A stretch of 64,000 bases of DNA from Armatimonadota bacterium (GCA_031459855.1 JAVKHP010000001.1:2246906-2310905), one strand, 5' to 3'. Positions 52,741 through 63,781 are shown, counted from the first letter of the stretch. Notes: generated from the letters alone by a model not told the origin. Numbers and translations are program-made.

Positions 52741-54060
52741 GTGATCGAGCGCTACGCCACGCCGGAGATGCGGGCGCTGTGGGCGCCCGAGACGAAGTAC
52801 GCGCTGTGGCTGGAGATCGAGCTCCTGGTGGTCGAAGCGCAGGCCGCGCGGGGCGAGATCCCCCGCGCGGTGGCGGAATGGCTGCGGCGGGACGCACGTG
52901 TCGGCACGCCCCAGCGCATCGAGGAGATCGAGCGGACCGAGACGCAGCATGACGTGGTCGCCTTCCTGCGCTCGGTCGCCGAGTTGACCGGCCCCGATGC
53001 CCGGTACCTCCACCGGGGCCTGGGCTCCACCGACGTGGTCGACACTGCCCAGAACGTGCTGTTGGTGCGGGCCGCAGACCTGCTCCTGGCGGCGCTGGAG
53101 GACGTGCGGCGCACGACCGGCCGGCTGGCCGACCGGCACCGCTACACCGTCATGGCGGGCCGCACCCACGGGATTCACGCCGAACCCATCACCTTCGGGG
53201 TCAAAGTCGCCCTGTGGCACGCCGAGCTGGGCCGGGCCGTCCGCCGCCTGCAGGCCGCGCGCGAGGCGGTGCGCGTGGGCAAGCTCTCGGGCGAGGTCGG
53301 CACGTTCGCCCACCTACCGCCCGAGATCGAGGCCGAGGTCTGCGCGCGGCTGGGGCTTGAGCCCGATCCCGTCAGCAGCCAGGTCGTCAGCCGCGACCGG
53401 CACGCCGAGTACCTGGCAGCGCTGGCCGTGCTGGCCGGGACGATCGAGAAGATCGCCACCGAGATCCGCTCATTGCAGCGCACGGAGATCCGCGAGCTCG
53501 AGGAGCCGTTCGCCCCCGGCCAGACCGGGTCGTCGGCGATGCCGCACAAGCGGAACCCGATTCTGTGCGAGCGCCTCGTGGGTCTGGCCCGCACGGTCCG
53601 TGCGGCGGCGCAGGTGGCGTTCGAGAACCAGGCGCTGTGGGGCGAGCGAGACATCACCCACTCGTCCGCCGAGCGCCTCATCCTTCCCCAGGCGACGACG
53701 CTGTCGCACTACATGCTCCGCGTCCTGCAGCGGGTCCTCGACGGCCTGCGGGTGGACGCCGACGCGATGCGCCGCAACCTGGAGCACGGCGGGGGCCTGG
53801 TGTTCAGCCACCGGGTGCTGCTGGCCCTGATCGACAAGGGGCTGCCACGCGACGAGGCCTACCGGATCGTGCAGGACGCGGCCATGGCCGCGCTGGACGG
53901 CCGCGGCCGGTTCCGTGACCTGCTCGCGGCGACGGGCGCCCTCAGCGCGGAGGAGCTCGACGCCTGCTTCGACCTCGCCCCCTACCTGCGCCACGTCGAC
54001 GCGATCCTGGAGCGCGCTGGGATCCCCCGGGTCCCTGCGCCGTCGGGCAGCACGCCGTGA
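52741..54060 (+). CDS. purB: Adenylosuccinate lyase
   Basis: A 439-residue fumarase-superfamily enzyme acting on SAICAR and adenylosuccinate. It has IERYATPEMRALW, the RTETQHDVVAFL His region, GLGSTDVVDTAQN, AGRTHGIHAEPITFG and the flexible catalytic loop GQTGSSAMPHKRNPILCE. GTG at 52741; the 163-bp gap after purA has no recognised element. It overlaps purC by GTGA. Confidence 0.96.
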   Translation: MIERYATPEMRALWAPETKYALWLEIELLVVEAQAARGEIPRAVAEWLRRDARVGTPQRIEEIERTETQHDVVAFLRSVAELTGPDARYLHRGLGSTDVVDTAQNVLLVRAADLLLAALEDVRRTTGRLADRHRYTVMAGRTHGIHAEPITFGVKVALWHAELGRAVRRLQAAREAVRVGKLSGEVGTFAHLPPEIEAEVCARLGLEPDPVSSQVVSRDRHAEYLAALAVLAGTIEKIATEIRSLQRTEIRELEEPFAPGQTGSSAMPHKRNPILCERLVGLARTVRAAAQVAFENQALWGERDITHSSAERLILPQATTLSHYMLRVLQRVLDGLRVDADAMRRNLEHGGGLVFSHRVLLALIDKGLPRDEAYRIVQDAAMAALDGRGRFRDLLAATGALSAEELDACFDLAPYLRHVDAILERAGIPRVPAPSGSTP

Positions 54061-54971
54061 GCACGCCGACGGTCGCACTGCGGGAGACCGCGCTGCCCCT
54101 GACGCTGTACGCCCGGGGGAAGGTGCGCGACCTCTACGAGGCCGGTGACGAGGCCGGCGAACTGCTGCTGATGGTGGCTACGGACCGGATCTCGGCGTTT
54201 GACCACGTGCTGCCCACTCCGGTACCGGACAAGGGCCGCGTCCTGACGCAGCTCTCGGCCTTCTGGTTCGAGGCGACGCGCGGCCTGGCTCCGAATCACT
54301 ACCTGACCGCCGATCCCGCGGCCATGCCCGCCCCGCTCGGCGCGCTGGCGACGTCGCTAGGAGGTCGGGCCATGCTGGTCCGCCGCGCCCGCCGGCTCGA
54401 CGTCGAATGCGTGGTGCGTGGCTACCTGGCCGGTGGGGGCTGGTCCGAGTACCGGCAGACAGGGGCCATCAGCGGTGTGCGGCTGCCCGGAGGGCTCCGG
54501 GAGGGCGACCCGCTGGCCCAGCCGATCTTCACGCCCGCGGCCAAAGCCTCTACGGGGCACGACCACAACATCACCTTCGACGAGGTCGTGGCGCTCGTGG
54601 GCCCGGCGCTGGCCGAGCAGCTCCGGGCGTGGAGCTTGGCCCTCTACGCGCACGCCCATGCGCACGCGGCAGCCTGCGGGCTCGTGCTGGCCGACACGAA
54701 GGTCGAGTTCGGCCTGCTGCCAGGGAGCCCGGCGCGGCTGGTGGTCATCGACGAACTGCTGACCCCCGACTCGTCGCGGTTCTGGGACGCCGCCGACTAC
54801 GCGCGCGGTGTGCTCGTGCCGCTGGACAAGCAGTTCGTCCGGGACTACCTGCTGCAGATCGGATGGGATCGCCAGAGCCCGCCGCCGCCCCTGCCGCCCG
54901 AGGTGGTGGCGGCTACCGCACAGCGCTACCGCGAGACCTACCGCCGTCTTGTGGGGAGGGAGCTGTCCTAG
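54057..54971 (+). CDS. purC: SAICAR synthetase
   Basis: A 304-residue enzyme condensing CAIR with aspartate. YARGKVRDLYEAG, ATDRISAFDHVLPTPVPDKG, VECVVRGYLAGGGWSEY, STGHDHNITFDE, LADTKVEFGLL and IDELLTPDSSRFW are the full set of PurC motifs. The length is like the longer (yeast/fused-type) PurC rather than the 240-residue E. coli form. GTG start coupled to purB. Confidence 0.96.
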   Translation: MSTPTVALRETALPLTLYARGKVRDLYEAGDEAGELLLMVATDRISAFDHVLPTPVPDKGRVLTQLSAFWFEATRGLAPNHYLTADPAAMPAPLGALATSLGGRAMLVRRARRLDVECVVRGYLAGGGWSEYRQTGAISGVRLPGGLREGDPLAQPIFTPAAKASTGHDHNITFDEVVALVGPALAEQLRAWSLALYAHAHAHAAACGLVLADTKVEFGLLPGSPARLVVIDELLTPDSSRFWDAADYARGVLVPLDKQFVRDYLLQIGWDRQSPPPPLPPEVVAATAQRYRETYRRLVGRELS

Positions 54972-55417
54972 TGCCGACGTTCCGGATCGTCGTCATGCTC
55001 AAACCCGGGGTCCTGGACGCGCCCGGACAGGCCGTGGCCCGCGGGCTCGCGGCGCTGGGCTTTCCCGCCGTAGACGTGCGGGTTGGGAAGGTCATCGAGC
55101 TGGCGGTCCCCGAGGGTCACGTCCACCGCCTCGACGAGATCTGCGCGCGGTTCCTTGCCAACCCGCTGATCGAGACCTGGGAGATCCAGCGCTCTCCTAG
55201 CCCAACGGCTGCCACCGTCGGGACGGACGGGTCTGCCACCGTTGCGGGGATGGGCGAGTCCCCGGCCGCACAGGCGCCGGCTGCGTCCGCGGTGCTCGGC
55301 GGCCTGGCCCCGCCCGGCGTCGCCTCGCCGGGCGCCGACGTGCCCGGTGCCGACGACGCGCGGCCGCCGGCCGCCCACGCGGGAACTGCACCCTTGCTCG
55401 GGGAGGCCCGACCGTGA
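54971..55417 (+). CDS. purS: FGAM synthase subunit PurS with long C-terminal tail
   Basis: Residues 1-80 are a normal PurS (FRIVVMLKPGVLDAPGQAVA, GFPAVDVRVGKVIELAV, NPLIETWEIQ), the small subunit that lets PurQ and PurL form the FGAM synthase complex. Residues about 81-148 are an Ala/Pro/Gly-rich, probably disordered tail not expected in the roughly 80-residue family. GTG overlaps the purC stop by one base, and the frame then overlaps purQ by GTGA, so the tail is truly open up to purQ. Confidence 0.9.
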   Translation: MPTFRIVVMLKPGVLDAPGQAVARGLAALGFPAVDVRVGKVIELAVPEGHVHRLDEICARFLANPLIETWEIQRSPSPTAATVGTDGSATVAGMGESPAAQAPAASAVLGGLAPPGVASPGADVPGADDARPPAAHAGTAPLLGEARP

Positions 55418-56160
55418 CCTGGGGTGTGGTGGTCTTCCCGGGCTCCAACAACGATCGTGACGCCGTGCACGTGCTGCGGCACGTGGTGGGCGTCGACGTG
55501 GTGGAGGTCTGGCACGAGGACCGTGAGCTGGCGGGGGTCGACGCCCTGGTGCTGCCCGGTGGCTTTTCGTACGGCGACTACCTGCGGGCAGGGGCCATCG
55601 CCGCCACGGCACCCGTGATGGACGCGGTGCGCGCCCTGGCAGCGGCAGGCAAGCCGGTGCTGGGTATCTGCAACGGGTTTCAGATCCTGACCGAGGCAGG
55701 GTTGTTGCCGGGCACGCTGGTGCGCAACGCGGGCCTGCGGTTCCGGTGCCGGCCGGTCTGGGTGCGAGTCGACTCGCAGCGCACGCCGTTCACCGCGGCC
55801 CTGCCCGTCGGCACGGTACTGCAGATGCCCATCGCGCACGGCGAGGGCGCCTACCTGGCGCCGCCCGACGAGGTCGCAGCGCTGGACACATCCGGCCGCA
55901 TCGTCTTCCGGTACTGTGATCCGTCCGGGCGCGTCACGCCCGAGGCCAACCCCAACGGGTCGGTGGCGGAGATCGCCGGCGTGGCGAACGCGACGGGCAA
56001 CGTCGTGGGGCTGATGCCGCACCCCGAGCGCGCGTCCGAAGCGGTGCTGGGGTCGACCGACGGCCTGCGGCTGTTCGCCTCGGCCGTGGCGTGGTTGCAC
56101 CAGCAGCCGCAGGCGGTGTCCGCCGGGGCGGCGTTGGCGAGCCAGGGAGGGTCCCGGTGA
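55414..56160 (+). CDS. purQ: FGAM synthase glutaminase subunit PurQ
   Basis: A 248-residue class I glutamine amidotransferase that gives ammonia to PurL. VVVFPGSNNDRDAV, LPGGFSYGDYLRAGAIA, the nucleophile elbow GICNGFQILTEAGLLPG and VVGLMPHPERASE with catalytic His are diagnostic. The C-terminal 15 residues are variable. GTG overlaps purS and the gene overlaps purL, both by 4 nt. Confidence 0.96.
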   Translation: MTWGVVVFPGSNNDRDAVHVLRHVVGVDVVEVWHEDRELAGVDALVLPGGFSYGDYLRAGAIAATAPVMDAVRALAAAGKPVLGICNGFQILTEAGLLPGTLVRNAGLRFRCRPVWVRVDSQRTPFTAALPVGTVLQMPIAHGEGAYLAPPDEVAALDTSGRIVFRYCDPSGRVTPEANPNGSVAEIAGVANATGNVVGLMPHPERASEAVLGSTDGLRLFASAVAWLHQQPQAVSAGAALASQGGSR

Positions 56161-58373
56161 GCGCGGTCGCGCCAGACCTGGCCGCTCGCGCCGGCTTGAC
56201 TCCCGAAGACTACGCGCTGATCTGCCGGACCCTGGGGCGGGCGCCCAACCCCGTGGAAGCCCGCATGTTCGCCGTGATGTGGTCGGAGCACTGTGGCTAC
56301 ATGCACTCCAAACGCGTCCTGCGCCGGCTGCCGACCGCGTCGCCACGGCTCCTCCGCGGGCCGGGCGAGAACGCCGGCGTCGTGGCCGTGGGCGACGGAT
56401 GGGCCGTGGCGTTCAAGATGGAGAGCCACAACCACCCCAGCGCGGTCGACCCGTACAACGGGGCGGCAACGGGCGTGGGCGGAATCATCCGCGACGTGCT
56501 CGCGATGGGTGCCCGTCCCATCGCGCTGCTCGACGCCCTCCGCTTCGGCCCGCTGGACGAGCCGCGGGCCCGGCGGTTGCTGGCCGGCGTCGTGGCCGGC
56601 ATCGCCGGCTACGGCAACGCCATCGGGGTGCCTACCGTCGGCGGTGAGATCCTGGTCGACGCCTGCTACCGCGACAATCCCCTGGTGAACGTGGCCTGCC
56701 TGGGCCTGGTGCGTACCGACCGCGTGGCCTCCTCGGCGGCCGCGGGGCCGGGCAACGTGGTGCTCTACGCCGGCGCGCGCACCGGCCGCGACGGCATCGG
56801 GGGGGCGGCCTTCGCCTCCACCGAGCTCGACGCGGGACGCGAGCAGGCCGACCGCGCGTCGGTGCAGCTGGGCGATCCATTTACCGGGAAGCTCCTGATC
56901 GAGGCCACCCTGCAGGCGCTGGAGACCGGGGCCGTGGTGGCCATCCAGGACATGGGGGCCGCGGGCCTGACGTGCGCGGCCGCTGAGATGGCCGCCCGCG
57001 GTGGCGTCGGGATGGAGCTCGACGTGGACCGGGTGCCGCTGCGGGAACCACAGATGCGTCCCGACGAGATCCTGCTGAGCGAGTCGCAGGAGCGCATGTT
57101 GCTCGTCGTCCGCCGTGACGACGTCGCGCGGGTAGCGGCCATCTACCGCCGGTGGGGACTCGAGGCGGCCGTGATCGGCACCGTGCTCGCCGAGCCCCGG
57201 CTGCGCGTCCTGGCCGGCGGGCAGGTCGTCGCCGATCTGCCGCCACGGGCACTGGCCAACGCGCCGGCCTACGAGCCGGCCGAGGCCGTGCCCGCAGACC
57301 TCGAGGCCCGCTGGGCGCTGCCCGCGTTGCCGCCCCTCGACGACCTGGGCGACGCGGTGCTGGCGCTGCTCGCTCATCCCGATGTGGCCAGCAAGCAGGC
57401 CGTGTACGAACAGTACGACCACATGGTCGGGATCCGCACCGTGGCGCCGCCGGGCGCCGACGCGGCGGTGCTGCGGCTGCTGGAGGTCCCGCCGCGGGGA
57501 GTGGCGTTCGTCGCAGACGGCAACGCGCGGTGGTGCGCGCTGGACCCTTCGCGCGGCGCCGCGCTGGTCGTGCTGGAGGCGGCTGCCAACCTCGCCTGCG
57601 TGGGCGCCACGCCGCTGGGGCTCACCGACTGCCTGAACTTCGGCAGCCCACGGCGCCCCGAGGTCTTCTGGGCCTTTCGCGAGACCGTCGACGGGCTGGC
57701 TGCGGCCTGCCGCGCGCTGGGGATCCCCGTGGTGGGCGGCAACGTCTCGTTCTACAACGAGGCGGAGGGCGCCCATGATCGGGCCATCCTGCCCACCCCG
57801 ATCGTCGCGATGGTCGGCCTGGTGGACGACGTGGCCGCGATTGGGCGGATGGGGTTTGTGCGCGCTGGCGACCGCATCGTGCTGCTGGGGCCCGACAGCG
57901 CCACGCTCGGCGCGAGCCTGCACGCACGCCTGGTCACCGGCAGGGACTGCGGGCGCCCTGCGGCTCCAGCGTTTGCTGCTGCGGTCGCCGCCACCGCGCT
58001 GGTGCGGGATGCCGTGCGCCAGGGGGTGCTGCGCTCCGCGCACGACTGCAGCGAGGGCGGGCTCGCCGTCGCGCTCGCCGAAGCGTGCATCGCGGGCGGG
58101 ATAGGTGCGACGGTGGCCCTGCCGGCGCCGGCGGACGGCGATGGCCGTCGCGCGTGGTTTGGCGAGGGGCCGGGCCGGTTTGTCGTCTCGTGCCTTCCGG
58201 AGCATGTGCAGGCCATCACGGCCGCGGCCGCCGCTGCGGGGGTGCCGTGCGCCGTGCTCGGGACGGTGGGCGGCGACGCGCTCTGCATGCAGTGGACTGC
58301 CGGCAGCACCACCCGCACGACCTCGCTGCCCCTGGACGCGCTCGTGGCCGCGTGGACCAGCCTGGAGGTGTAG
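56157..58373 (+). CDS. purL: FGAM synthase synthetase subunit PurL (small form)
   Basis: A 738-residue AIR-synthase-fold enzyme of the small PurL type that works with PurS and PurQ. FAVMWSEHCGYMHSK, KMESHNHPSAVDPYNGAATGV (ATP and substrate site), GGEILVDACY, IQDMGAAGLTCAAAEMAARG and the duplicated C-terminal half (GGNVSFYNEAEG, HDCSEGGLAVALAE) are present. GTG at 56157 overlaps purQ. Confidence 0.96.
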   Translation: MSAVAPDLAARAGLTPEDYALICRTLGRAPNPVEARMFAVMWSEHCGYMHSKRVLRRLPTASPRLLRGPGENAGVVAVGDGWAVAFKMESHNHPSAVDPYNGAATGVGGIIRDVLAMGARPIALLDALRFGPLDEPRARRLLAGVVAGIAGYGNAIGVPTVGGEILVDACYRDNPLVNVACLGLVRTDRVASSAAAGPGNVVLYAGARTGRDGIGGAAFASTELDAGREQADRASVQLGDPFTGKLLIEATLQALETGAVVAIQDMGAAGLTCAAAEMAARGGVGMELDVDRVPLREPQMRPDEILLSESQERMLLVVRRDDVARVAAIYRRWGLEAAVIGTVLAEPRLRVLAGGQVVADLPPRALANAPAYEPAEAVPADLEARWALPALPPLDDLGDAVLALLAHPDVASKQAVYEQYDHMVGIRTVAPPGADAAVLRLLEVPPRGVAFVADGNARWCALDPSRGAALVVLEAAANLACVGATPLGLTDCLNFGSPRRPEVFWAFRETVDGLAAACRALGIPVVGGNVSFYNEAEGAHDRAILPTPIVAMVGLVDDVAAIGRMGFVRAGDRIVLLGPDSATLGASLHARLVTGRDCGRPAAPAFAAAVAATALVRDAVRQGVLRSAHDCSEGGLAVALAEACIAGGIGATVALPAPADGDGRRAWFGEGPGRFVVSCLPEHVQAITAAAAAAGVPCAVLGTVGGDALCMQWTAGSTTRTTSLPLDALVAAWTSLEV

Positions 58374-58375
58374 CG

Positions 58376-59908
58376 ATGGCAGGTGGCGGTGGCGATCCGG
58401 TCGTGCGCGCCCTCCACCCAGCGCCCGCGGCGCCGCAGCGCGAGACCGCAGAGGACGGCGGGCATCCAGCCGGGCCGGCGCATGCGTGGAAGGAGGAGTG
58501 CGGGGTGGCCGGGGTCGTCTGCCGCGACGGGACCGCGGCGGCGCCGCTGGTGCACGTCGCGCTGTACGCCCTCCAGCACCGCGGGCAGGAGAGCGCGGGC
58601 ATCGCCGCCTTCGACGGTCGCGAAGTACGCCTGCACCGCGGCATGGGGCTCGTGGCGCAGGTCTTCGACGCGGCCCGGATCGAGGCGCTGCCCGGTGCCG
58701 TCGCCATCGGGCACGTGCGCTACGCGACCATGGGCTCCGCACAGCTGGAGAACGCGCAGCCCATTGTCGTCGCCTCGCCGTGGGGGCCGGTGGCCATCGC
58801 CCACAACGGCAACCTCATCAACGCGCCGCAGGTACGCCGCGCCCTCGAAGCCCAGGGCGTGATGTTCGCCGGCACCACGGACAGCGAGGTGATCGCCCAC
58901 CTGATCGCCCGGGCCCCGGCCGCCGATCCGGACGACGCGGTGGCCTCGTGCATGACCAGGCTGGAGGGCGCCTACACGGTCGTGGCCGCGGCCGGCGGCC
59001 GGCTCTACGGCTTCCGCGATCCCTGGGCGATCCGTCCGCTCGTCGTCGGGCGCGGGCCGTGGGGCTGGGCGCTGGCGTCCGAGACGTGCGCCTTCGACCA
59101 CATCGGCGCGGAGTACGTCGCCGAGGTGGAACCGGGTGCCCTGGTCGTCCTCGATCGCGACGGGCTGCGCACCCGCCAGGTGCTCTCCCCCGCGCAGCGC
59201 GCCGCGTGCGTCTTCGAGTACATCTACTTCGCCCGCCCCGACAGCGTCCTGGCCGGGCGCAACGTCCACCAGGCCCGGCGGCGCATGGGACGGATCCTGG
59301 CCCGCGAGCACCCGGCCGACGCCGACATCGTGATCCCCGTCCCCGACTCCGGCACGTCGGCGGCCATGGGCTTTGCCGAAGCCGCGGGCCTCCCCTTCGA
59401 GGTCGGGTTGATCAAGAACCGGTACATCGGCCGCACCTTCATCCAGCCGGATCAGGCCACGCGCGACTTTGGCGTGCGCCTGAAGCTCAACCCCAACGTC
59501 GAGGTGATCGCCGGACGGCGCGTCGTGTTGGTGGACGACTCGATCGTCCGCGGCACGACCTCGGGACGCATCGTGCGCCTGCTGCGGGCGGCGGGTGCCC
59601 GCGAGGTCCACGTGCGCATCTCCTCGCCGCCGATCCGCTTCCCGTGTTTCTACGGCATCGACACCAGCAGCCGGGGAGAGCTGGTGGCGGCGCGTCACAC
59701 GGTGGACGAGATCCGCCGCCTGATCGGCGCCGACAGCCTGGGCTACTTGAGCCAGGCGGGGCTCGCCGAGGCCGTGGGGCTCGCGCGCCGTGACCTGTGC
59801 ATGGCCTGTCTGGACGGGCACTACCCGACCCGCGTGCCCACCGAAGCGGAGGCGGGGCGACGGGCGCTGGATGCCTTCGCCAGGTCGGCCGCGCCCAGCC
59901 GCTCGTGA
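58376..59908 (+). CDS. purF: Amidophosphoribosyltransferase, iron-sulfur type
   Basis: A 510-residue enzyme for the first purine step. A 41-residue Gly/Ala/Pro-rich propeptide precedes the nucleophile Cys42 (EECGVAGVV), longer than the 11 residues of B. subtilis PurF. The glutaminase has HVRYATMG and HNGNLINA, and the PRTase motif is VVLVDDSIVRGTT. Four cysteines in CVFEYIYFARPDS, FPCFYGID and LCMACLDG match the [4Fe-4S] ligands of the B. subtilis type, suggesting oxygen-sensitive stability. ATG follows GGAGG, 2 nt after purL. Confidence 0.95.
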   Translation: MAGGGGDPVVRALHPAPAAPQRETAEDGGHPAGPAHAWKEECGVAGVVCRDGTAAAPLVHVALYALQHRGQESAGIAAFDGREVRLHRGMGLVAQVFDAARIEALPGAVAIGHVRYATMGSAQLENAQPIVVASPWGPVAIAHNGNLINAPQVRRALEAQGVMFAGTTDSEVIAHLIARAPAADPDDAVASCMTRLEGAYTVVAAAGGRLYGFRDPWAIRPLVVGRGPWGWALASETCAFDHIGAEYVAEVEPGALVVLDRDGLRTRQVLSPAQRAACVFEYIYFARPDSVLAGRNVHQARRRMGRILAREHPADADIVIPVPDSGTSAAMGFAEAAGLPFEVGLIKNRYIGRTFIQPDQATRDFGVRLKLNPNVEVIAGRRVVLVDDSIVRGTTSGRIVRLLRAAGAREVHVRISSPPIRFPCFYGIDTSSRGELVAARHTVDEIRRLIGADSLGYLSQAGLAEAVGLARRDLCMACLDGHYPTRVPTEAEAGRRALDAFARSAAPSRS

Positions 59909-59945
59909 TCCCCTGCCCGCTGTGTGGTGACCGACAGGCCCCGTG

Positions 59946-60998
59946 ATGGAGTCGCGTGACACCCCCGCCGGTCCGTCGCCCGGCCTGTCGTACCGGGACG
60001 CCGGGGTCGACATCGCGGCGAAGGAACGGCTGCTGGCGCAGGTGGCGCCCAGCATCCGCGCGACCCACTCCCCCAGGGTGCTCGCCGGGGTCGGGGCGTT
60101 CGCTGGCGCCCTGGCGCTCCTCCCCTCGGAACGCGACGCAGTCCTCCTGGCCACCACCGACGGCGTGGGCACCAAACCCCTGCTGGCCCGCCGCCTGGGG
60201 CAGGATGCGGTCATCGGATGGGACATCGTCGCCCACTGCGCCAACGACCTGGTCGCCCAGGGTGCGCGCCCGTTGGCCTTCCTCGACTACATCGCCATGG
60301 GCCACCTCGACGGCGACCTGGTCACCACGCTGCTCGCAGCCATCGCCGAGGCGTGCCGCACGCTGGACGTGGCGCTGCTGGGCGGCGAGACCGCAGAGAT
60401 GCCCGACGTGTACGCGGCCGACGCGTACGATGTCGTGGGGACGATGGTCGGCCTGGCGCCGGCCGAGGGGCTCATCACCGGCGCCCGCATCCGCCCCGGC
60501 GACCGCCTGGTGGGGCTGGCCTCCACCGGCCTGCACACCAACGGGTACACGCTGGTGCGTCGCGTGCTCGCCAGGGCCCCCGCGGCCCTCCATGCCGTCC
60601 TGGACGACCGCGGGACCACCGTGGCGGAGGCACTGATGGCGCCCCACCGGTGCTACGCTGCCGAGGTGCTTGCGCTGCTCGCCGCTGTACAGGTCAAGGG
60701 CATCGCGCACGTCACAGGCGGTGGCCTGGGGGCGAATCTGCGCCGCGTGCTCCCGGAAGGCTGTACCGCGCGGATCCGACGTTCCTGGCCGGAGCCACCG
60801 GTCTTCGGCTGGCTGCGCCGGGTCGGCGGGGTCTCCGAGGACGAGATGGTCGCCACGTTCAACCTGGGGATCGGCATGGTGCTCGTCGTGGCACCGTCCG
60901 ACGTGGCGGTGGCCCTCGCCCACTTCGAGCGCTGCGCGGTCCCCGCCTATGAGATCGGCGAGGTCGTCCCCGGTGTACGGGAGGTCGAGTTCGGGTGA
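59946..60998 (+). CDS. purM: Phosphoribosylformylglycinamidine cyclo-ligase
   Basis: A 350-residue AIR synthetase with YRDAGVDIAAKERLLAQV, LATTDGVGTKPLLA, DIVAHCANDLVAQGARPLAFLDY, LLGGETAEMPDVY and HVTGGGLGANLRRVLP. It closes the imidazole ring using ATP. GTG at 59943, directly before the ATG, is an alternative start. It is coupled to purN. Confidence 0.96.
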   Translation: MESRDTPAGPSPGLSYRDAGVDIAAKERLLAQVAPSIRATHSPRVLAGVGAFAGALALLPSERDAVLLATTDGVGTKPLLARRLGQDAVIGWDIVAHCANDLVAQGARPLAFLDYIAMGHLDGDLVTTLLAAIAEACRTLDVALLGGETAEMPDVYAADAYDVVGTMVGLAPAEGLITGARIRPGDRLVGLASTGLHTNGYTLVRRVLARAPAALHAVLDDRGTTVAEALMAPHRCYAAEVLALLAAVQVKGIAHVTGGGLGANLRRVLPEGCTARIRRSWPEPPVFGWLRRVGGVSEDEMVATFNLGIGMVLVVAPSDVAVALAHFERCAVPAYEIGEVVPGVREVEFG

Positions 60999-61768
60999 TG
61001 CGCGTGGCTGTCTACGCCTCGGGCGCGGGCACCATCCTGCAGGCCCTGCTGGACGCGTTCGGTCCAGGACGGTGCGAGGTCGCGGGCGTGGTGCTGGTGG
61101 TGTCCAACAATCCCGACGCTGCGGCCCTGGCCCGAGCCCGTAGTGCCGGCGTGCCCACGGCGGTCGTCGACCACCGGGGCCGCAGCCGGCAGGCCTTCGA
61201 GGCCGAGCTCGCCGCGGTCACCGGTGCGCACGGGGTCGACCTGATCTGCCTCGCAGGGTTCCTGCGCATCCTCTCGCCCGAATTCGTCGGCCGCTATCCC
61301 AACCGCATCCTGAACACCCACCCGGCGCTCCTACCCGCCTTCGGCGGCAAGGGGATGTACGGCGAGCGGGTGCACCAGGCGGTACTCGCCGCGGGCGTGG
61401 CGATAAGCGGGTGCACCATCCACCTGGTGGACGAGGTTCCCGACGGTGGCCCGATCGTCGCCCAGGCCACGGTCCCGGTGTTGCCCGGCGATACCCCGGC
61501 GACGCTTGCCGCGCGCGTGCAGGCCCAAGAGCGGCGACTCTACCCCGAGGTCGTACGCTGGTGGGCACAGGGGCGCCTGGTGGTGCGCGGTCGCACCGTG
61601 GCGTGGCGCCCGGGCCCTGCGGGCGCGTCCGCTGGCGAGCCGCTGCTTGCCGGGCAGGCGCCGCATGCCACAGCCGTGCCCGCTGGCGAGCCCGCGTGGC
61701 ACTCGGGCGAGGCGTCACGTGCTGAAGCCATGGCCGATGCGGGCGTAGAGGGACGCACGGGGGCGTAG
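60998..61768 (+). CDS. purN: GAR transformylase PurN with C-terminal extension
   Basis: A 256-residue folate-dependent formyltransferase. MRVAVYASGAGTILQALLDA, LICLAGFLRILSPEF, RILNTHPALLPAFGGKGMYG and GCTIHLVDEVPDGGPI carry the active site (Asn, His and Asp). The core ends near residue 200. A tail of about 55 residues, with two SAGEP/PAGEP units, is extra. ATG at 60998 overlaps the purM stop; GTG at 60995 is also possible. Confidence 0.94.
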   Translation: MRVAVYASGAGTILQALLDAFGPGRCEVAGVVLVVSNNPDAAALARARSAGVPTAVVDHRGRSRQAFEAELAAVTGAHGVDLICLAGFLRILSPEFVGRYPNRILNTHPALLPAFGGKGMYGERVHQAVLAAGVAISGCTIHLVDEVPDGGPIVAQATVPVLPGDTPATLAARVQAQERRLYPEVVRWWAQGRLVVRGRTVAWRPGPAGASAGEPLLAGQAPHATAVPAGEPAWHSGEASRAEAMADAGVEGRTGA

Positions 61769-61820
61769 CAAGTACAGAACTGCCCAGCCGAGAGACCACA
61801 CCCTGGTAGGAGGGACCATC

Positions 61821-63353
<1,533 letters not shown>

Positions 63354-63361
63354 ACCCCGCC

Positions 63362-63781
63362 ATGATGATCTACGGGCGCGCAGTGATGATGGGCGGGCTC
63401 GCGATGTTGATGGTGCTGGGCCTGCCCTTGGGGCGGGGGCGGCCGGCGGCGGGCGGCCCGGCGCTCGTCGTGCAGACGGAGCAGGTCGTCCGGGGCCGCG
63501 AGATCTTTGCGATGCAGTGCAGCCGGTGCCACGGCGACCAGGGGCAGGGGACGGAAGACGGCCCGCGTCTGATCGGTCCCGGCACCGGCCTGCGTGGGTA
63601 CCAGACTGCCCAGCGCCTGTTCGAGTTCGTCCGCAGCGAGATGCCGGCCAGCGCGCCCGGCAGTCTGCAGGTGCAGGAGTACTGGGACGTGCTGGCGTTC
63701 ATCCTCGACGCGAACCGTCTGTTGCCGCCTGGGGCCACACTCGGGCCGGAGAACGCACCCGACATCCGCCTGGACCAGTAG
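63362..63781 (+). CDS. Monoheme c-type cytochrome
   Basis: A 139-residue exported or membrane-anchored class I cytochrome c. An N-terminal hydrophobic segment (MMGGLAMLMVLGLPLG) is followed by GREIFAMQCSRCHGDQGQG with the CxxCH heme site near residue 60 and RSEMPASAPG with the probable axial Met, then YWDVLAFILDANR. Such small cytochromes carry electrons in respiratory chains. Alternative TTG start at 63350 overlaps the purH stop. The partner is unknown. Confidence 0.88.
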   Translation: MMIYGRAVMMGGLAMLMVLGLPLGRGRPAAGGPALVVQTEQVVRGREIFAMQCSRCHGDQGQGTEDGPRLIGPGTGLRGYQTAQRLFEFVRSEMPASAPGSLQVQEYWDVLAFILDANRLLPPGATLGPENAPDIRLDQ

